From NCBI RefSeq assembly GCF_000264905.1, contig NW_006763154.1, forward strand, positions 474,769-538,768: a stretch of DNA of 64,000 bases, given 5' to 3'. Position numbers and translations under genes: made by a program. This document shows positions 12,172 to 25,428 of the stretch, in pieces. Within the stretch, counting starts at the first letter, position 1. Each line of letters begins with the position of its first letter. Under the pieces are notes generated by a model. The model had not been told where the DNA came from, ran no database searches, and saw nothing but the letters and a program-made list of their open reading frames with translations. Source of the stretch: Stereum hirsutum FP-91666 SS1 (taxonomy: Eukaryota; Basidiomycota; Agaricomycetes; Russulales; Stereaceae).

Positions 12172-15100
12172 TCAAGCCTTGATCAAACCACATTTTTTCC
12201 AGTAATTTATCCACTTCTCGACGTCCGAGGCTTGGAGCCTTTCCGCACTATTCAGGCTTGATGATACCTGCACCGCCTTCGTCGTCTCCAACACCGGCTC
12301 ATCTCCCAAACTACTGAAGAAATCAAGGAGACTGAGCCCCGGAATTTCTTCGAGCTGCTCCTTACTTGAACTCTCCAACGTGTCAACCCGCGTCCTAACA
12401 TACTCTTGCATTTTCGCGACCCATGCGGCATAGGGTATGACCTCGAGAGACAAAATACTGGAAATGGAGTCGACGAGGAACCTCCATTCGATGGGTTTGG
12501 GGTGGACGATGTGCAAGACGGATTCCTCAGACCCGGACATTTCGAGCAGAGCGGAGGCTGCTACGTCCATCTGAAGCCAAGAGACCGTCTACAATACGTT
12601 CGATCATGAGCTGACATTCGCTGAAGATAAATTAAATCGAGGGCTCACCCCCTCTCTGTCTGGGACGGCTCTCAACGTTTGCGACCACTTCACCATAGCA
12701 GGCACCCATTCCTTCTCGTTCCATCCACCGTGAGCACTACTTCCGCAGAGTTGTCCCACGCGGATGACGTTCACTTGGATCCCGGTATGGTGCATTGCGC
12801 GAATCAGAACCTGTTCGGTGACCCATTTACTTTCGCCGTACCCTGATCCTATGACGTTTTTAGGGTCGTCAATAGCGATCTCCGCGAGTGGTTCGGTTGG
12901 GCTATGATCTACGGGGAGGGTTCAGTGAATCGCTACATCAAGAACGTACGAATCCCAACGTTAAAGGTGAGTAACTCACTCAGATACACCGCCATGGAGC
13001 TGGAAAAGGCGATCGACGGTGGACTTGCTCGGGGAGACGCCAACGAAAGATCGATAAGCTCGCGAACAGTGGCGATTAAAGGCTCGAATGAAGAGACGGC
13101 CATGTTGAAATCTAATCGCCAAGCTATACCATTCCACACGTTGTCAGGATGGTGAACGATATAAGAAGAGCATACGAACCAAGATGGATGATTTGAATGA
13201 TGGATCCCTTGACCTGCCGCAAAGTCGTCAATTTACTCGATAAATGATGGTGTAGGTAGGACCAACCTCTTCGTATAGCTCGTCATCGAGTCCCAGTCTA
13301 CCCTCGGTGTTATCCATCGTCAAAAACGTCACTCTACCATCGTCCAAAAGACTTATATCCAGCTCCCACTTAGCAAACGCCGCTACGTGTCGCTCCTTCG
13401 GGTGAGCCTCACCGCCACGATTCAGCGCGTAGACTTTCGTCGTATGCTTGCTCTTCAATAGTTGTTCGAGGACATGAGCGCCGAGTCTACCAGTGGAGCC
13501 CGTGAGAAGGACGACGGCCATCGGTGATGAATCAGAGGGTGGTGAGTGATCGTCTATAGCGCGTGACGGGAAGGAACTGCCGTATTTCTCGACCAAGGAA
13601 TTCAGTGTCCTGATCTTACTCTCGACAACTCCGTCCTCGGTCGTGTCGGTAGGCTCCTGCACAAAATCAATCACAAATGCGGCGAGCGAAGAGATAGTAG
13701 GATGTGTATAGACGATATTGTTGGGGATGCCGTGGACGTATGACTTCGCCTCTGACTGGCGTAGAGCATTCACCACAATATTTCTGATATACGTGGCCTG
13801 GAGGCTGCCGCCAGAAGTCAGTCATGGAAAACCATCGTGGTAGAAGTACCACGAACCTATCGCAGCCTTGCTGGAACAGATCATCATCGTCCCCGAGTGC
13901 CTTCTGGACCACAGATGCAACGGCAGATCTCACGAAAGACAACACATTCTCGTCTGACCAGGTATCAGGGAGCGGAACGTCGCTTTGCGCACTACTCGCA
14001 ATAGCCTCGTATAGGTTCTCGATCTCAGGTTCGTAGGCCTTCGTCACTGCGTGACGTCTCGCTGTGCCCTTCAGCGTATATTCGAACGGCTTATCTGGGC
14101 TCGAAATGAGTATCATCTACGTTCAACCAGTTCAAATCAGTTGTTCGTCTGACTGGGAAAGACAAACCCACGAACCTCTTTGAACAGTCTCGAATGAGTC
14201 GGAGCGAGTTGGTTCATCCTCTCAATCGAAGGCCTGCGCAACGAAAAATGAAAGTTCGTTCATTTGGTGAGGGATAAATCCATCATACCATATCATATTT
14301 CTGAATTCTGCCAAGCGGCTCTCGTCTCTTGGATCAAATGCTTCTTTAGGTTCGACGAGGATACCGTTCTGGACGCGACCGCGGCCGAACATGACCGCCC
14401 CTGCCACGGCTGGATCCTTTAACAAAATGGCCTCTAGAGGGAACTGATCAGCCATTTAGATGGTGGGTGGTACAACGACTTTTGTACAGACCCAAAGGTA
14501 TAGGATTTGTCTAAGGAAGAGAGGTGCGACTGTTAGTAAGGTACAAGTTTTCGACCTGAAGTCTATATTCATTACCTTCTCGCCCGTTGACAACATCAAT
14601 TGATCATCTGTGCGTCCGAAGACCTTCCACCTACTAGGGTCGCGTGGGTGGCGCTCCACTAGGTCACTAGTACGATACGCGTCTCTCCCATCACTTGTCT
14701 TCGCATTGACGACGTTAGGCTCAGCATAAGGAGTTCCCTGTGTACACCGAGTGAGAGCGTGCGGTAAGGTGGGAATCGAAAATGAAGACGAACAACGACC
14801 ACGACCTCGAAAATATTCTCCATTCCCTCTTGAGGAAGGAGCTCGATGTCCAATTGAGGGGAGAACCTAAAGTACTCCCAATCGTCCAATGTCGAGGGCG
14901 TACCAGGAACGAAAACAGACACGGGGACTATTTCCGTTCTGGCAACGTTGTATTAGGAGCCTGTAACGGTTCGCGAAATCGAACACTCACAGTCCATATA
15001 TTGGGTGGATGGGAATACCCATCCGTACGAGCTCATCCCCAGTGGCTTTGCTCATAGGCGCTCCAGCGTACAGCTTTACCAGTACCGTCAATATTCCGTA

Positions 15101-16525
15101 GCTTCACCCAATCAGGCTCAGGCTCACCACAGAGCGCAGGGACCTCAGCTTCGCGATGTTTGTGGGATCTTTGGCCCAAATCTATGTCATATAATATGGG
15201 TGAGTATATGTTTAATCTGAGAGCTCAGTGAGCTCACCTCGATGATCGAAGGAACACAGAAGAGCACGGTGGTCTTGGTTTCCAAAATGACGTCTAGGAG
15301 GCGTTCCGGTGTTGGTAAGATGGGTGGTACGGAGGGTTTGAAGACGCCTATCGCCATCCCTGTCGTTGACTGCCGAACACAAGTTATGACGTGCAACCTT
15401 TTCTACAAGTTTTTAGAAAAACGCAACGGCTATGGCTATAGTGCCGACGCAACCCATGACGTCTGAAGTATAGTATCAGCGTACTGGTCCTATAATCGAG
15501 ATAGTGAACATTGACTGACGGAAAACCGGCAGAGAATGCACGCCAAAGACGTGTCCACATAAGTCGACATCACCAAAATCTGACGGTACTTCAGCAGAGA
15601 TGCGGCTATGTGATGAAAGAAATGTCTTACAGGCGGCTCTTCCGATTTGGAGGAATCTTCGGTTAGTGATACTGATTGGCTTAGGGAATGATGTTGATCC
15701 TGCAAGCACCGCGTCAGGTTCTGTACTCGGCGTGAAGCGGTGGTCGACGCACCAGATGAATGTAAGATGCAGGCGACGTGATCCAGGTCTAGTTTCCCGA
15801 GCTCAACAAGCTCTCCGTGGTCACCGTCTGGATCAACAGTCTCGTCGGAAATATCAGCGAATTGGACCATGGTTAATACGGTGACCCGATAGTCGTCTCC
15901 CCCAAGGATCTCGAGAGCTACGTTGCTCGCCATCTGCATGGCCGGGTCCGGGCTCACGAAGAGCTGAACCACCTGCGTCTTGCGAAGAAGATGTGCAATA
16001 GCCTCGGGGGAGTTTCTCGTTGATATGGGGAATGGCACTCAATCATAGGAGTGCGTCAGGGTAGAGTGAGCTCGAAGTCAGGAATAGGGGCTCACCCAGT
16101 CCCAGGCGCATGATGGCGATTACAAGTAGAGCATAGCTTACGGAATCTGGACATCAGAGCAGGAATGGGTACCGTGCGATCGTGCAAGAGACAGAATTTG
16201 ACGTACCTGCGTTGGCCAAGATACCAATGGGAGGACCGAGACTGGTCGACATCGGACCGTCTTCTACCCCGAAGGGAAGACAACTACTCTGTACGATGCG
16301 AGCCGCTCTCTTGACCATACGCCAAGTCTCTGCGTAAGTGATGGTCCGAGTTGTACCGTCTTCATTGGCAAATACGGCGTAGGGGTGAGAGGGAGAATGA
16401 AGAGCGTTGTACTCAAAGAGCTCTGGAACAGTGAGTGTTCCATCTAGTGGAGGAGCGGAGAAACTGGATGAGTTCTGACCCTGTGGGCGGGATACATGTG
16501 GCGGGATGATGAACTCGATAGTCAT
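12172..16525 (-). CDS. Adenylate-forming reductase (NRPS-like, A-T-R)
   Basis: Activates a carboxylic acid as adenylate, loads it on a phosphopantetheine arm and reduces it with NADPH, normally to an aldehyde. The start ATG is at 16525 (MTIEFIIPPHV). Adenylation domain: TITYAETWRMVKRAA, then the A3 core HSSGSTSFPKPI (split by an intron near 15.74 kb), HSLPVFHVMG, KVFGRTDDQLMLSTGEKV and the AMP-ligase C-terminal part. The carrier domain has DDDDLFQQGCDSLQATYIRN; its serine codon is split by the intron 13856-13805. The reductase domain begins VVLLTGSTGRLGAHVLEQLL and includes LAWRLDFN, AFSSSMAVY and GYGESKWVTEQVL. It ends ...YWKKCGLIKA at 12172. There is no condensation domain. The domain order and length of about 1,050-1,100 residues match basidiomycete reductases that act on aryl or small acids. 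All core motifs are intact; the substrate is not predictable by eye. Confidence 0.94.
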
Positions 16526-17425
16526 TTGGGTGGGGGCAGAGGTTGAGTATGATGGTGCACGCTCGCCTTCCTAGAGTCGCAGCTCTTTAAGTACATCACG
16601 TCAGGCGAAGGTTCAGTTGATTTGCTAAGAGCATCAGATAGGGGAATCTGACTGGACCTACATTCTTACACGCTCACGGCAATATGTCGTGCACTTGAGG
16701 TCGTAAACTGGTCCATGTAAGCTGCTCCACCGCGACACGCCGAGTGTGGTACTCATCACTCTATGGAACATCCCTCAGCAAAGGTAGATTGCCGAAATGC
16801 GTCGAGACGATGATCATGCGGTCGTGCTTGCTTTGTGGGGCAGGTCCAATGACGGCGCAAGACATCGCCGGCTCTCTCAAGTATGCATTTCACTATAACA
16901 AGAGGACGGCATCACCGAGGGAAGCCCGATACGCACGACGCTCCTTTAAGTTCTTCTCGTGGCCGCCTTTCCTTGCTTAATATCCGAATCATGCCTAGCT
17001 TTGAATCTAATGGTCAGAAGGTTAATCAAAACCAGGATAGGTTAAGTGGGCCGTCCGGTATGTAAAGTGGATGAGGGGCACATCACCTGCGACGATCATA
17101 CCTTAGATACCGGACTTGACGCATTGCATCTTGATGTAATGGAATCATCGGGGACCTAAGGAAAGGCCGAATGACCGAAAGGGCAATGCGTCGAGGCGGG
17201 TGACACCAGCCAATAAACAGCGGAGGTCAATCAGAAGGCCGTATTGGCACTGGAACGTCCGGCATTCTCTCAAAGGTCGCGATTATGCAAAACTTCTCGG
17301 CAGCAATACTCTGCACTTGCATGTGGCGACTGGTCGACCGTGGAAACTGAAGCTTATGTAGACGAGGACATAGAGCTCCCTCCTGGAACTGAACAGTCGT
17401 GAAGAGCTCTTATTTTCTGAGACTG
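16526..17425. other. Intergenic, reductase promoter side
   Basis: 900 bp between the reductase start and the stop of the MYND gene, both minus-strand. No coding exon chain found. Confidence 0.5.
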
Positions 17426-19470
17426 CTATTGAGGACGCGGTCGACGACTAATGTGTTTATGTTTACGCTCGAAAAGGCCGAAGTCCTCGTCTTTTAAGAA
17501 TTGACAAACCAGCTTATGTTCCTTCCAGTCCCTATCCCAGACCGTCAGACGTCAGCACAATGGAATGAAGGCTTCTGCGAGACTAGCATCGACTCACATC
17601 TTCTGGCACACTTTATCACAATAATACGTGACGCTACACTTGACACACCTCGCCACAGATTTCTTGATACACCCCCTTCGCATACACTGTTTCTCGACAT
17701 AACATACCTTCTCAACGAACCTAAGTGAGATCCATCCTCCGCGAATGTAGGCTTCGTCGGAATCGTCGTCGAGGAGTGTGGAGGAGTCGCCCGACATTCT
17801 TTCACGATCCGGTGAAGGATCCAGTGGGCCGTCGGGTGTGTCGAGAGAATCAGTGAGGGCACGGAAGATTCGAGGTCGAGGGAGTTCTGACTGAAGTAGA
17901 GGAACAAGCGTGGGGTGATTTTCGAGGAGGATATACATTATTGAGAACAGACGCCCCATCAGAACTGTAAACATGGGTCGAAATTTAGCTGATTATTAGC
18001 CATATTCAAGGTAGAGAGGTGAAAAGACAGCAGACCAGGTATTTCGGGCACCTCAAGGTGCGACACACAGTAGGGCAATACGTGGTCTAGCACAGCAAGA
18101 ATATCGCCTTCGATGTACGAGCGAAGCAACCGCTCGCTATAATTCGGGTAATCGTGGTAACTATGCCTCAGTGATTCGCTGAGGAGCGTCATGACGAGTT
18201 GATAGGGCTTCATTTCGTCCGTCCCGGGCGAGGACAGTGAGATGTCCATTACATGAAGTAATTTTCTCCAAAGATCTGGCGTTTCAAATAAGGCATGAAA
18301 GAAGGCGTCGATCTCTTTGGTGAAGGCCTCATCCCAGAGAACGAGGAGTAGCTGGATTCCCTGATAAGCCTCTGTCGGAGAGTCCCACACTGGTCGTGAA
18401 GCAAGCTGTGAGAAGAACTTGGAATATGAGCGGTTGGTCGCTTTCACTATGCGGAGACACATATCGGTCTGAGAGCGCTCGCGGGCAGAGAACAGGCCGC
18501 GAAGCTGCTCCCCATCTGGTTTAATGAGGTGGCGAACAAGGAATGCGGAGGAGAGGAAGTCTGCCGTGTTTTTCGCCAGGAGCATATATCGTGTGAGTAG
18601 TGTAACGGTTGGGTCTGAAGGGACTAGGAAAATGCTGTCAATGCATAGCATGTAACAGTGAGCGTTCCCATTTCCATAAGATAAACCTGAGAGGAAAGTC
18701 TTACTCCTCGAATGAAGGATCGACCTGCATCAATTTCAGGATTAACCGGGGAATGATGGCACGCATCTGGCAAAGGTGTTCCTCTATCTCGATCACAAAG
18801 TCTGGTTCTTCCGAGAGCTGCAAGTGGAGCTCAGAGACATCGAGGTCGGCACAATAGCAGACGAAACCGGATGCTCACTCTCTTGACAATACCAGCCCAA
18901 TGCCTCTTCAGAGACGAGGCGATCGCTTTTTCGGTTGGGCCATAGGGTTCATTCCAGTTTTGGGTGGTCTGGAAGAGAACATCCAGGGGCATGAAATAAT
19001 ACGATGGAGCCTGCGGTAGAAAATACGGTCAGTGAGAGTTAAGCATGAATCGAGGAGGATAGGTGGCAGTACTTCGTCGATCGCGTAGTCGCGGGGAACT
19101 TTGAGGTCGATGAAAGTTTGACACAAGCCATCAGCTATTCCGGCTCGCACTAAGCTCTTCCACAAGGGGCCACCGTCGATTGCAGCTTCGTGCACAGCCT
19201 TAAGTATGGGATATACGTCCTGTGGAATGGCCACACATACATCCACATTAGAGATGAAATATCCCGCCATGACCAAAGGGTGTTCACCATGTGTATATCT
19301 CCCGACGCGCTGGAGGATCCTTCGCGACCGAGCTCTTTGAGAACGGCAACGGCACGAGGTGCGTCCCGTCGTAGGACCCCCTCCCATCGGTCTCGATGCT
19401 CTCTCTGATAGGTAAAGGTACGCATTGCCTCCGAATACCTTTGCTCAAGAGACTCCATACCGATGTCCAT
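17426..19470 (-). CDS. MYND zinc-finger protein of unknown role
   Basis: Mostly helical protein with a C-terminal MYND finger; MYND fingers bind partner proteins and are common in lineage-specific fungal families. The ATG at 19470 gives MDIGMESLEQRYSEAM. Introns join GDIHM to DVYPILKAVHEAA (intron ending at CCACAG near 19.22 kb), then YAIDE to APSYYFMPLDVLFQ, KRHWAGIVKR onward, and EEPDFVIEIEEHLCQ to IFLVPSDPTVTLL. The finger spans the last intron: C-x2-R-G-C, CVKCSVTYYCDKVCQK, then WKEHKLVC in the last exon, giving all expected Cys/His ligands. The stop at 17428-17426 follows SRRPRPQ. Upstream of 19470 there is coding-like sequence (LVVSLKYL, then SSNIDSLNQFATI) that could be an additional first exon, but no ATG was found there, so the true start is uncertain. 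Confidence 0.78.
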
Positions 19471-21043
19471 GATTGTAGCGAACTGATTCAACGAATCGAT
19501 ATTTGAAGCTGCGGAGTACGAATTTAAAGGCCATTAACGTTCTCCCCTTGAAGAGCTACTCAATAGAAAAGGATGCGACCAATTTACTTACACAGGTATT
19601 TCAGCGAGACGACCAGTCGAGAGGCGTCGCGATTCAAAAAGGTTCAAAAGATATTCCCAGAGAAGTGTGGTGGTTGACCGCACGAGAGGTGGCAAAGGGC
19701 AAGTGGCACGCAAATAAAATAACGAGGCGGAGTTTCAATATGGACCAGATCACGCCACTGAATTTTGTGTCTCTTATTTTTTCGTTCTTCATTCAAGTCA
19801 GTTCTACCTTTGCCCAACCTCATTCCTAACACCATAAGCAGTCGTAAACCAACTGCATCCCTCTGATGTTAGTCCGCGAACACAAATATTGACTCTCTCA
19901 GGTAGTACAAGCACGAAACTTATATGAGAAATAGACGCCGATATCTTATTTAAGACGATCACCCAGACCGCAAAATCAGTTCCGTCGTGGCCTGTAGACT
20001 ACTTAGTCCTCGTTGACCAGCTGTATGACCTCGAGTTCCAGTCTCATATTGCAGTGTGGGTAACAGGGTTGGAATCAGCGACGATAGAGGCACGGTACGA
20101 ACCATGATGCCATCTTCAGGAATTTCGCTAGTGGAGCCAGTGCTTTTTTCTGACTCGGGGCTTTGAGTTTCTCTCCGCTGTTGCAGACTAGCACAATAAA
20201 GGAGGCTCGAATCCGGGGTGAATGGTGCCGATTGAGGAGTTGCGCCTCTCCCCCTTGCCATCTCAACGTTCGTCGTCAAGACCTGACATCGCTTTCGTTT
20301 CCCCAAGGAGATTGGTATACGGGAAGTTTGCATTGTTATAGGGCTGGAAAGAAGGTATAGCTGGAAAGAACAGTTCAGCAGATGAAATAATGAGGGGGAG
20401 AAGCCAATACGCACGGATGTGGTTAAGGAGACATTCAATGTTGACACTAGTCAGCAGGCACCAAATTACACTCAGCTGAATGAAAGACACAGGGTGTCAG
20501 CTGATTCTGGATCATCTGTATCATTCCCTTTGTGCTCCTAATCGGGTCAACATATCACGTCCACTCAGATACGGGCCCAACGGTATCTATGTGTAGGATC
20601 ATTTGTGCGTCGTCACGATGATCGAGAGACCAACGCACCCATAACATTACGAGTTCATGGAAGATGAAAATATCTCGTCCGTGCATTAGAGAAAAAAGTA
20701 TAGAAGAAAATTAGAACGAGTGTGTTGGTCTGATGGTGACACGACGGCGGAACCGAGAGTGGCACCGTGGGAATTAGCATGTGCATTAGAAAACACAGAA
20801 AATATCGAAAATGGACATGGAAAGTATGCATAGACGGGAAAGTGCAAACGTGAGGGGATATATGCAAGATTGATTGCGTGGTAGAACCTGAGAACTCCAT
20901 CCTGTCAGACGATATAGCGAAACCGAGGAAATAAGGGGAGAAATAGAAAGCAATATGATGAACCGATGACAAAAAGAAAGGAAGCGTTCACCATTTGCTC
21001 AAGCCTAAGAGCTACGATGACACAGCGATTAAACACTGCCAAC
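19471..21043. other. Unresolved spacer with a weak minus-strand ORF
   Basis: Holds the 5' end of the MYND gene and the 3' end of the F-box/WD40 gene. A minus-strand frame at 19959-20447 encodes a Ser/Thr/Pro/Glu-rich tail preceded by a hydrophobic stretch. It resembles the end of a small fungal membrane protein, but I could not build a convincing exon chain with a start. It may be a gene remnant or a poorly conserved small gene. Confidence 0.3.
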
Positions 21044-24000
21044 CTAATTTCCACCTTCCTCCCATCCCAGCTCCTCCAGCGAAAGCCCACCGCCAAGTTC
21101 CTTCTGCTTAGCGTAGTCGTAGCCCACAAAGCTCATCACACTAAACGGAAAACAAGACCCTATCAGCGTTGCGACGTATTAAAAGTAGATAGGGTTTCCA
21201 CTCACTAGATAGTGCCATCCGCACAGCCCACCACCACCTCTTCGTGGCTCAGCTGATCGTAGACATGTCAGTTGTCACGAAAAACTTCGAATACAGTCAA
21301 CGAAAGTGCGAGCCAAAACACACCTGCATCGACATCGGATTCTTCTCCGGTGTGGCCAAACCCGCGAACTTCGCAGGCAAGGTGCCCTTCAAACCCTTGA
21401 CACCATTTAACCCTGCCGGCCCACCTGCAGCCGCAACGCTCTCCGCATCCTGCAGTGCGCCCCACGCACCAGTCACCGCCGTGATCTCCGTATCGAAGTC
21501 CACCGTGGCCGGTTTGCCTGATACGGAACGGTTGAGGCTGGTGTTGAGGCTGAATGGGGAGTTGACACGAGTGCCAGAGTCAGTATCGCTGGTCGAATCG
21601 ACTTCGTCGTCTTCTGAGGCTGTGGTCTTGCTGGTCTTATCGCGGTGAGTGGACATGAAAATCTAGACACCAAAACAGGGTCAGTGAGCGTGGATTCCGA
21701 GGCATGGGGTGAAGGTGAACTCACACGACGGTCTGCGCCCGCACGCGAACTGAATCTGGTAGCAGTGACGACCCTCCTCTTCCTCGGATCCACAGCACCA
21801 ACGGCCACATCTGGCGTCTCCACAACAGCGACCTATCGCCACCAAAAGGGAAAACCATCACCACGACATGTTCAGTACAGCATCACCCACAACAACGGAC
21901 GCCAAAACCCACCAGCTTCGGTGGCGCCGTCAAGATCGCCGCCCTCCCAAACCTAACAGCCATCCCTCTCTCACCCATACCGGGCGACATCCCACTCGCA
22001 CTCATTGGCGTGCCTGGCGTCCTCGGACTAGCCGCTCCATTTGTCGACATCGCGAGACTACTCCTCCCTTTCGCGCCCGACCCTGAACCACTCGTATTTG
22101 TCGAGATGAGCGACGGTCTCCTCGCGGGAGTGCTGAAAGAGTTCGATGATGTAGACCGTGACAGGGAAGAAATAGTTCGGAGACGCGGATTGGAGGAAGC
22201 GGAGGCATTCAGACTATCCCTGGGACCGGTGCTGAGGTTGTTGCTAAGATGGTTGGGCGTAAGAGGTGGGTTGGGATTGACTTCGGATGCAGGGGAAGCT
22301 AGGAGTTGGGGGCCATCCTCTGTCTCTGTCCATTGGAGGTGGAGAATGATAGATTTGGTGGCGCACTAGACGCAAGATGTTAGGGTTTTTGAGATTCCGC
22401 ACAAAGGTAAAGAATGAGAAGAATAATGGGCGTACAGTCATCTGGGTACCTTGAGCAGCGAACCATCTATGCTAACTTTTCAGGGGTGCAAGAGGGAAAA
22501 GATGATCGAAACGACATACTGCAGCATATTGTTAGGCGCCATTCCGACGTTATGCAACTTCGCATTCAACACCGGGTCGCCCGCCCCCAACTCCGACAAC
22601 TTGAACTGCGAAATCATCACCCGTTGTTCTACAATTCCCATAAGATCAATCAACACAACGACCTACATCCACACCCCAGGGGAAATTGAAAGAGGACTTA
22701 CTGATGGAGAACACCCTGACAATCCCATCAATCGTCACACTGACCACCCTCTCTCCCTCCTCTCCTCCGGCCCCACCACCCGCACTGATCAATTGCACCC
22801 CAATATTCACCGTCGTTTGCTGTCCAAACCTCACGATCTTCGTTCCGGACCTCCAATCCCAACAAACCAGCGCTTTATCGGCCCCGGCTGACACCAAGTT
22901 TTTGGAGGACAGCGCGACGGCACGGATGCCGTTCAGGTGACCAGCTAGTTGCTGTAGCGCATTGAAGGTCACTGAGGAGAAGAGGTGTACGCGGCCGACG
23001 TCGTGGAAACCGACGACGAAGACCTCTGGAGAGTGGGAGATATTCGCTCCGGGTGAGTAGGGTGATGGCGCAGATATCCCGGGATGAAGAGGCTTGCGTA
23101 CCTTCGTCTGCCAAGAAATCGACACAACTGACGGGTTTCTTGACTTGTAAACACTTCTTCAACTCGCCCGTCTCGATATCCCAGAAGCGAATCGTCTCGT
23201 CGTATGAGCCACTGATCAAACGCTTGCCTGTTGTGCCACACGACGCCACAATATTAGCCTCACCCTCATGGATCGATGAAAAGGTGCAACAGGACTTACC
23301 GCGCAACAGCAAGGTCGTACAGAAATTCGTGTGGCCGTTCAAGAACCTTACACTCTGTGGGAGCGCATTGCGGAAGTTAGACTCTCGGTGGTGTAACGAG
23401 CGATACAGTGGTTCCCTGCGATACCACATTTCAGCACACACGTCCTCAAATATTCCAAAGATGCGTGGACCGTAAATGTGTCAACTGAAACGTACCAGCC
23501 AGCAGGAGACTTCGGCGGCTTGAGTGGCAGAGGATCCGTAGCTGTGGTTTTCAGGCAGTGATACTTCCAGAGAGCGGGCATGTGGACTGCTTCTTGCCAC
23601 TTCTTCGATACCTATGATACGTATCAGACATAAATCGAAATATCCGATAAAGGAAAGGAGGGGAAATGAGAGGCAAGCGACACGATGTACGGACAGGTTC
23701 GACAGCGAGGAGCTCTTGGACAGTGAGGTGTTTGAGAATCTTGAACACCAAGTCGGGCGCGAGATTTCCGATGATATCGAACGTAGATTTTGCGTACTTC
23801 TCCAATAGCAGGATTTGCAAGCGAATATCTCCAGGCATGCAAGCTATAAAAATAGAAGGCGGGAACATTCAGTATAGTCACATCGCAAATAAAAGTAGAC
23901 AGCTTACAATCGAGAATGATAGCAATCCTGCGCAGAAACATCAGTGATGAAACAGAACGTTGGAGAAAGAAAAACTCACAGCCGCATCCTCTCATCCCTG

Positions 24001-25428
24001 CTCAGTCCTCTAATCGCCTTCTTCACCTCCGTCTCATTGAACTCCCCCTCCCTACTTCCCCTCAAGGCCTTCAACAGATCCACATCTCCCTCTTCATCAC
24101 CCGCACGATCATCGCGATATCCGCTCCAGTACCCGCCCATCGTCTTCTTCCCACCACAGGTACAAAACTCGTCCTCATCCTGCATTCCCATAACCATTCC
24201 ACCATTCATTCCCCTCTCGCGTTCGCGTTCTCGCAGGACCGAGACCTCGGCGTGGAGAGCATGAAGCTGCATGGCTTGGGAGGCTTGGGAACGTTCCAGG
24301 AGACGTTTGTAGTGAAGAAGTTTGCGTTGGTGGATATCGAGCAGTGTCTGCAGCCCTGCTTGGAACTATGCAATGCGTTTCAACAAACGTCAGGCGGTCA
24401 GCATCCTGAGGAATTGAGCCGAAACCGAGACGAGCACGTACATCCTCATCGACATCCCCATCCCCGGCATCCGTGACCATCTCCAACGTCATATCATCGC
24501 CATCCCACATCGACATCGCATCGGATGAATCTCCTGCTTCGGCCACCAGCCCCAAACTAGCAGCAAGACTATCTGCTCTCGGAGGCGACGAAATTGTCAA
24601 CTCCGAAGCCCCCGACCCACTCTCCCTATGTCTCTGTGACTTCGTTTTCCCATTCGCCACACTAGGCCCACTACTCTTCCTCGCAGGAGTCGAACTCTTA
24701 GACACTGGTGGTGCCCCTCTCGCAGACGGAGCCGTACTTTTCGGGCCTTTGGTCTTGGGAGACGCGGTGAGTGGCGGAGTAGGCCGTGCCGAATTATTAG
24801 CTTTTATATTTGCTTTTACTTTGGGACTGGGAGACATGAGGTTGATTTGTGGGGACGAGGTGCTCGTGCTGAGATTGGCGTTATTTGGCGAAGAAGGAAC
24901 GGAGATTAAACGTGCGCGAGGAGTCGTTGGTGGGTTGAAGCTCGACGGTGGGGGTGTCAGAGAAGAAGGCGATTCAGGCGTTTTGGCTTCGTACATGGAG
25001 ACAGGGCGGGCGATGCTCCGAGTCGTGCCCGCGACCGAGGCTGGCGGCTTCATACTCGGCCTCCCACTTTTACCACCACCAACACCGTTTGCCAACGGCA
25101 ATCCATTACGATATGATGTTACAGGCGAAGGTGACGACGGGCTATACGGTGTGCTAACAGAATTGGAAGGGTAAAGAGCCTGGATGGGCGCGGATTGAAG
25201 TCGGTTGGATGAGAGGGACGGAGCTGGGATGGAGGTAAAGGATCGTTTGCGATTTCCAGCAAAGGATTCGGTGTTGCCGCTGAACGATTTTGGGGTGACG
25301 GTTGGGGTTTCGGAGGTTTGGGAAGCGTTGGAGATGGCGCGGGGCTTGCTGACGGCGGCCGACGCGCTCGTGCGTCGCGAGATGCGCGAGGGCGCTTCGG
25401 AAGGGACAAGAGATCGGCGTGAAGTCAT
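21044..25428 (-). CDS. F-box/WD40-repeat protein with long disordered N-terminus
   Basis: Likely substrate receptor of an SCF ubiquitin ligase. The ATG at 25428 opens about 320 residues rich in Ser, Pro, Thr and Ala. A coiled coil follows ([20 protein letters not shown], then [18 protein letters not shown]). Then come [35 protein letters not shown] and the F-box ([20 protein letters not shown]...SKKWQ). The WD40 region includes [86 protein letters not shown] and [15 protein letters not shown]. The C-terminal exons give [16 protein letters not shown] and [18 protein letters not shown], and the stop is at 21046-21044. Introns join all of this into one gene: ED to FQAGLQ, RMRL to IAIILD. The WD40 block looks like the strongly conserved fungal Pof10-type receptor, though that subfamily assignment is from memory. 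The N-terminal extension is probably regulatory. Confidence 0.9.

Noticed and set aside
13801..13870. Carrier domain of the reductase seeming to lose its serine motif
   Set aside because: The serine codon is split by an intron; the spliced product reads GCDSLQATYIRN.
19201..19320. Apparent frameshift in the MYND gene
   Set aside because: A GTGAAC...CCACAG intron placed after GDIHM and before DVYPILKA restores a single frame, so no mutation is needed.
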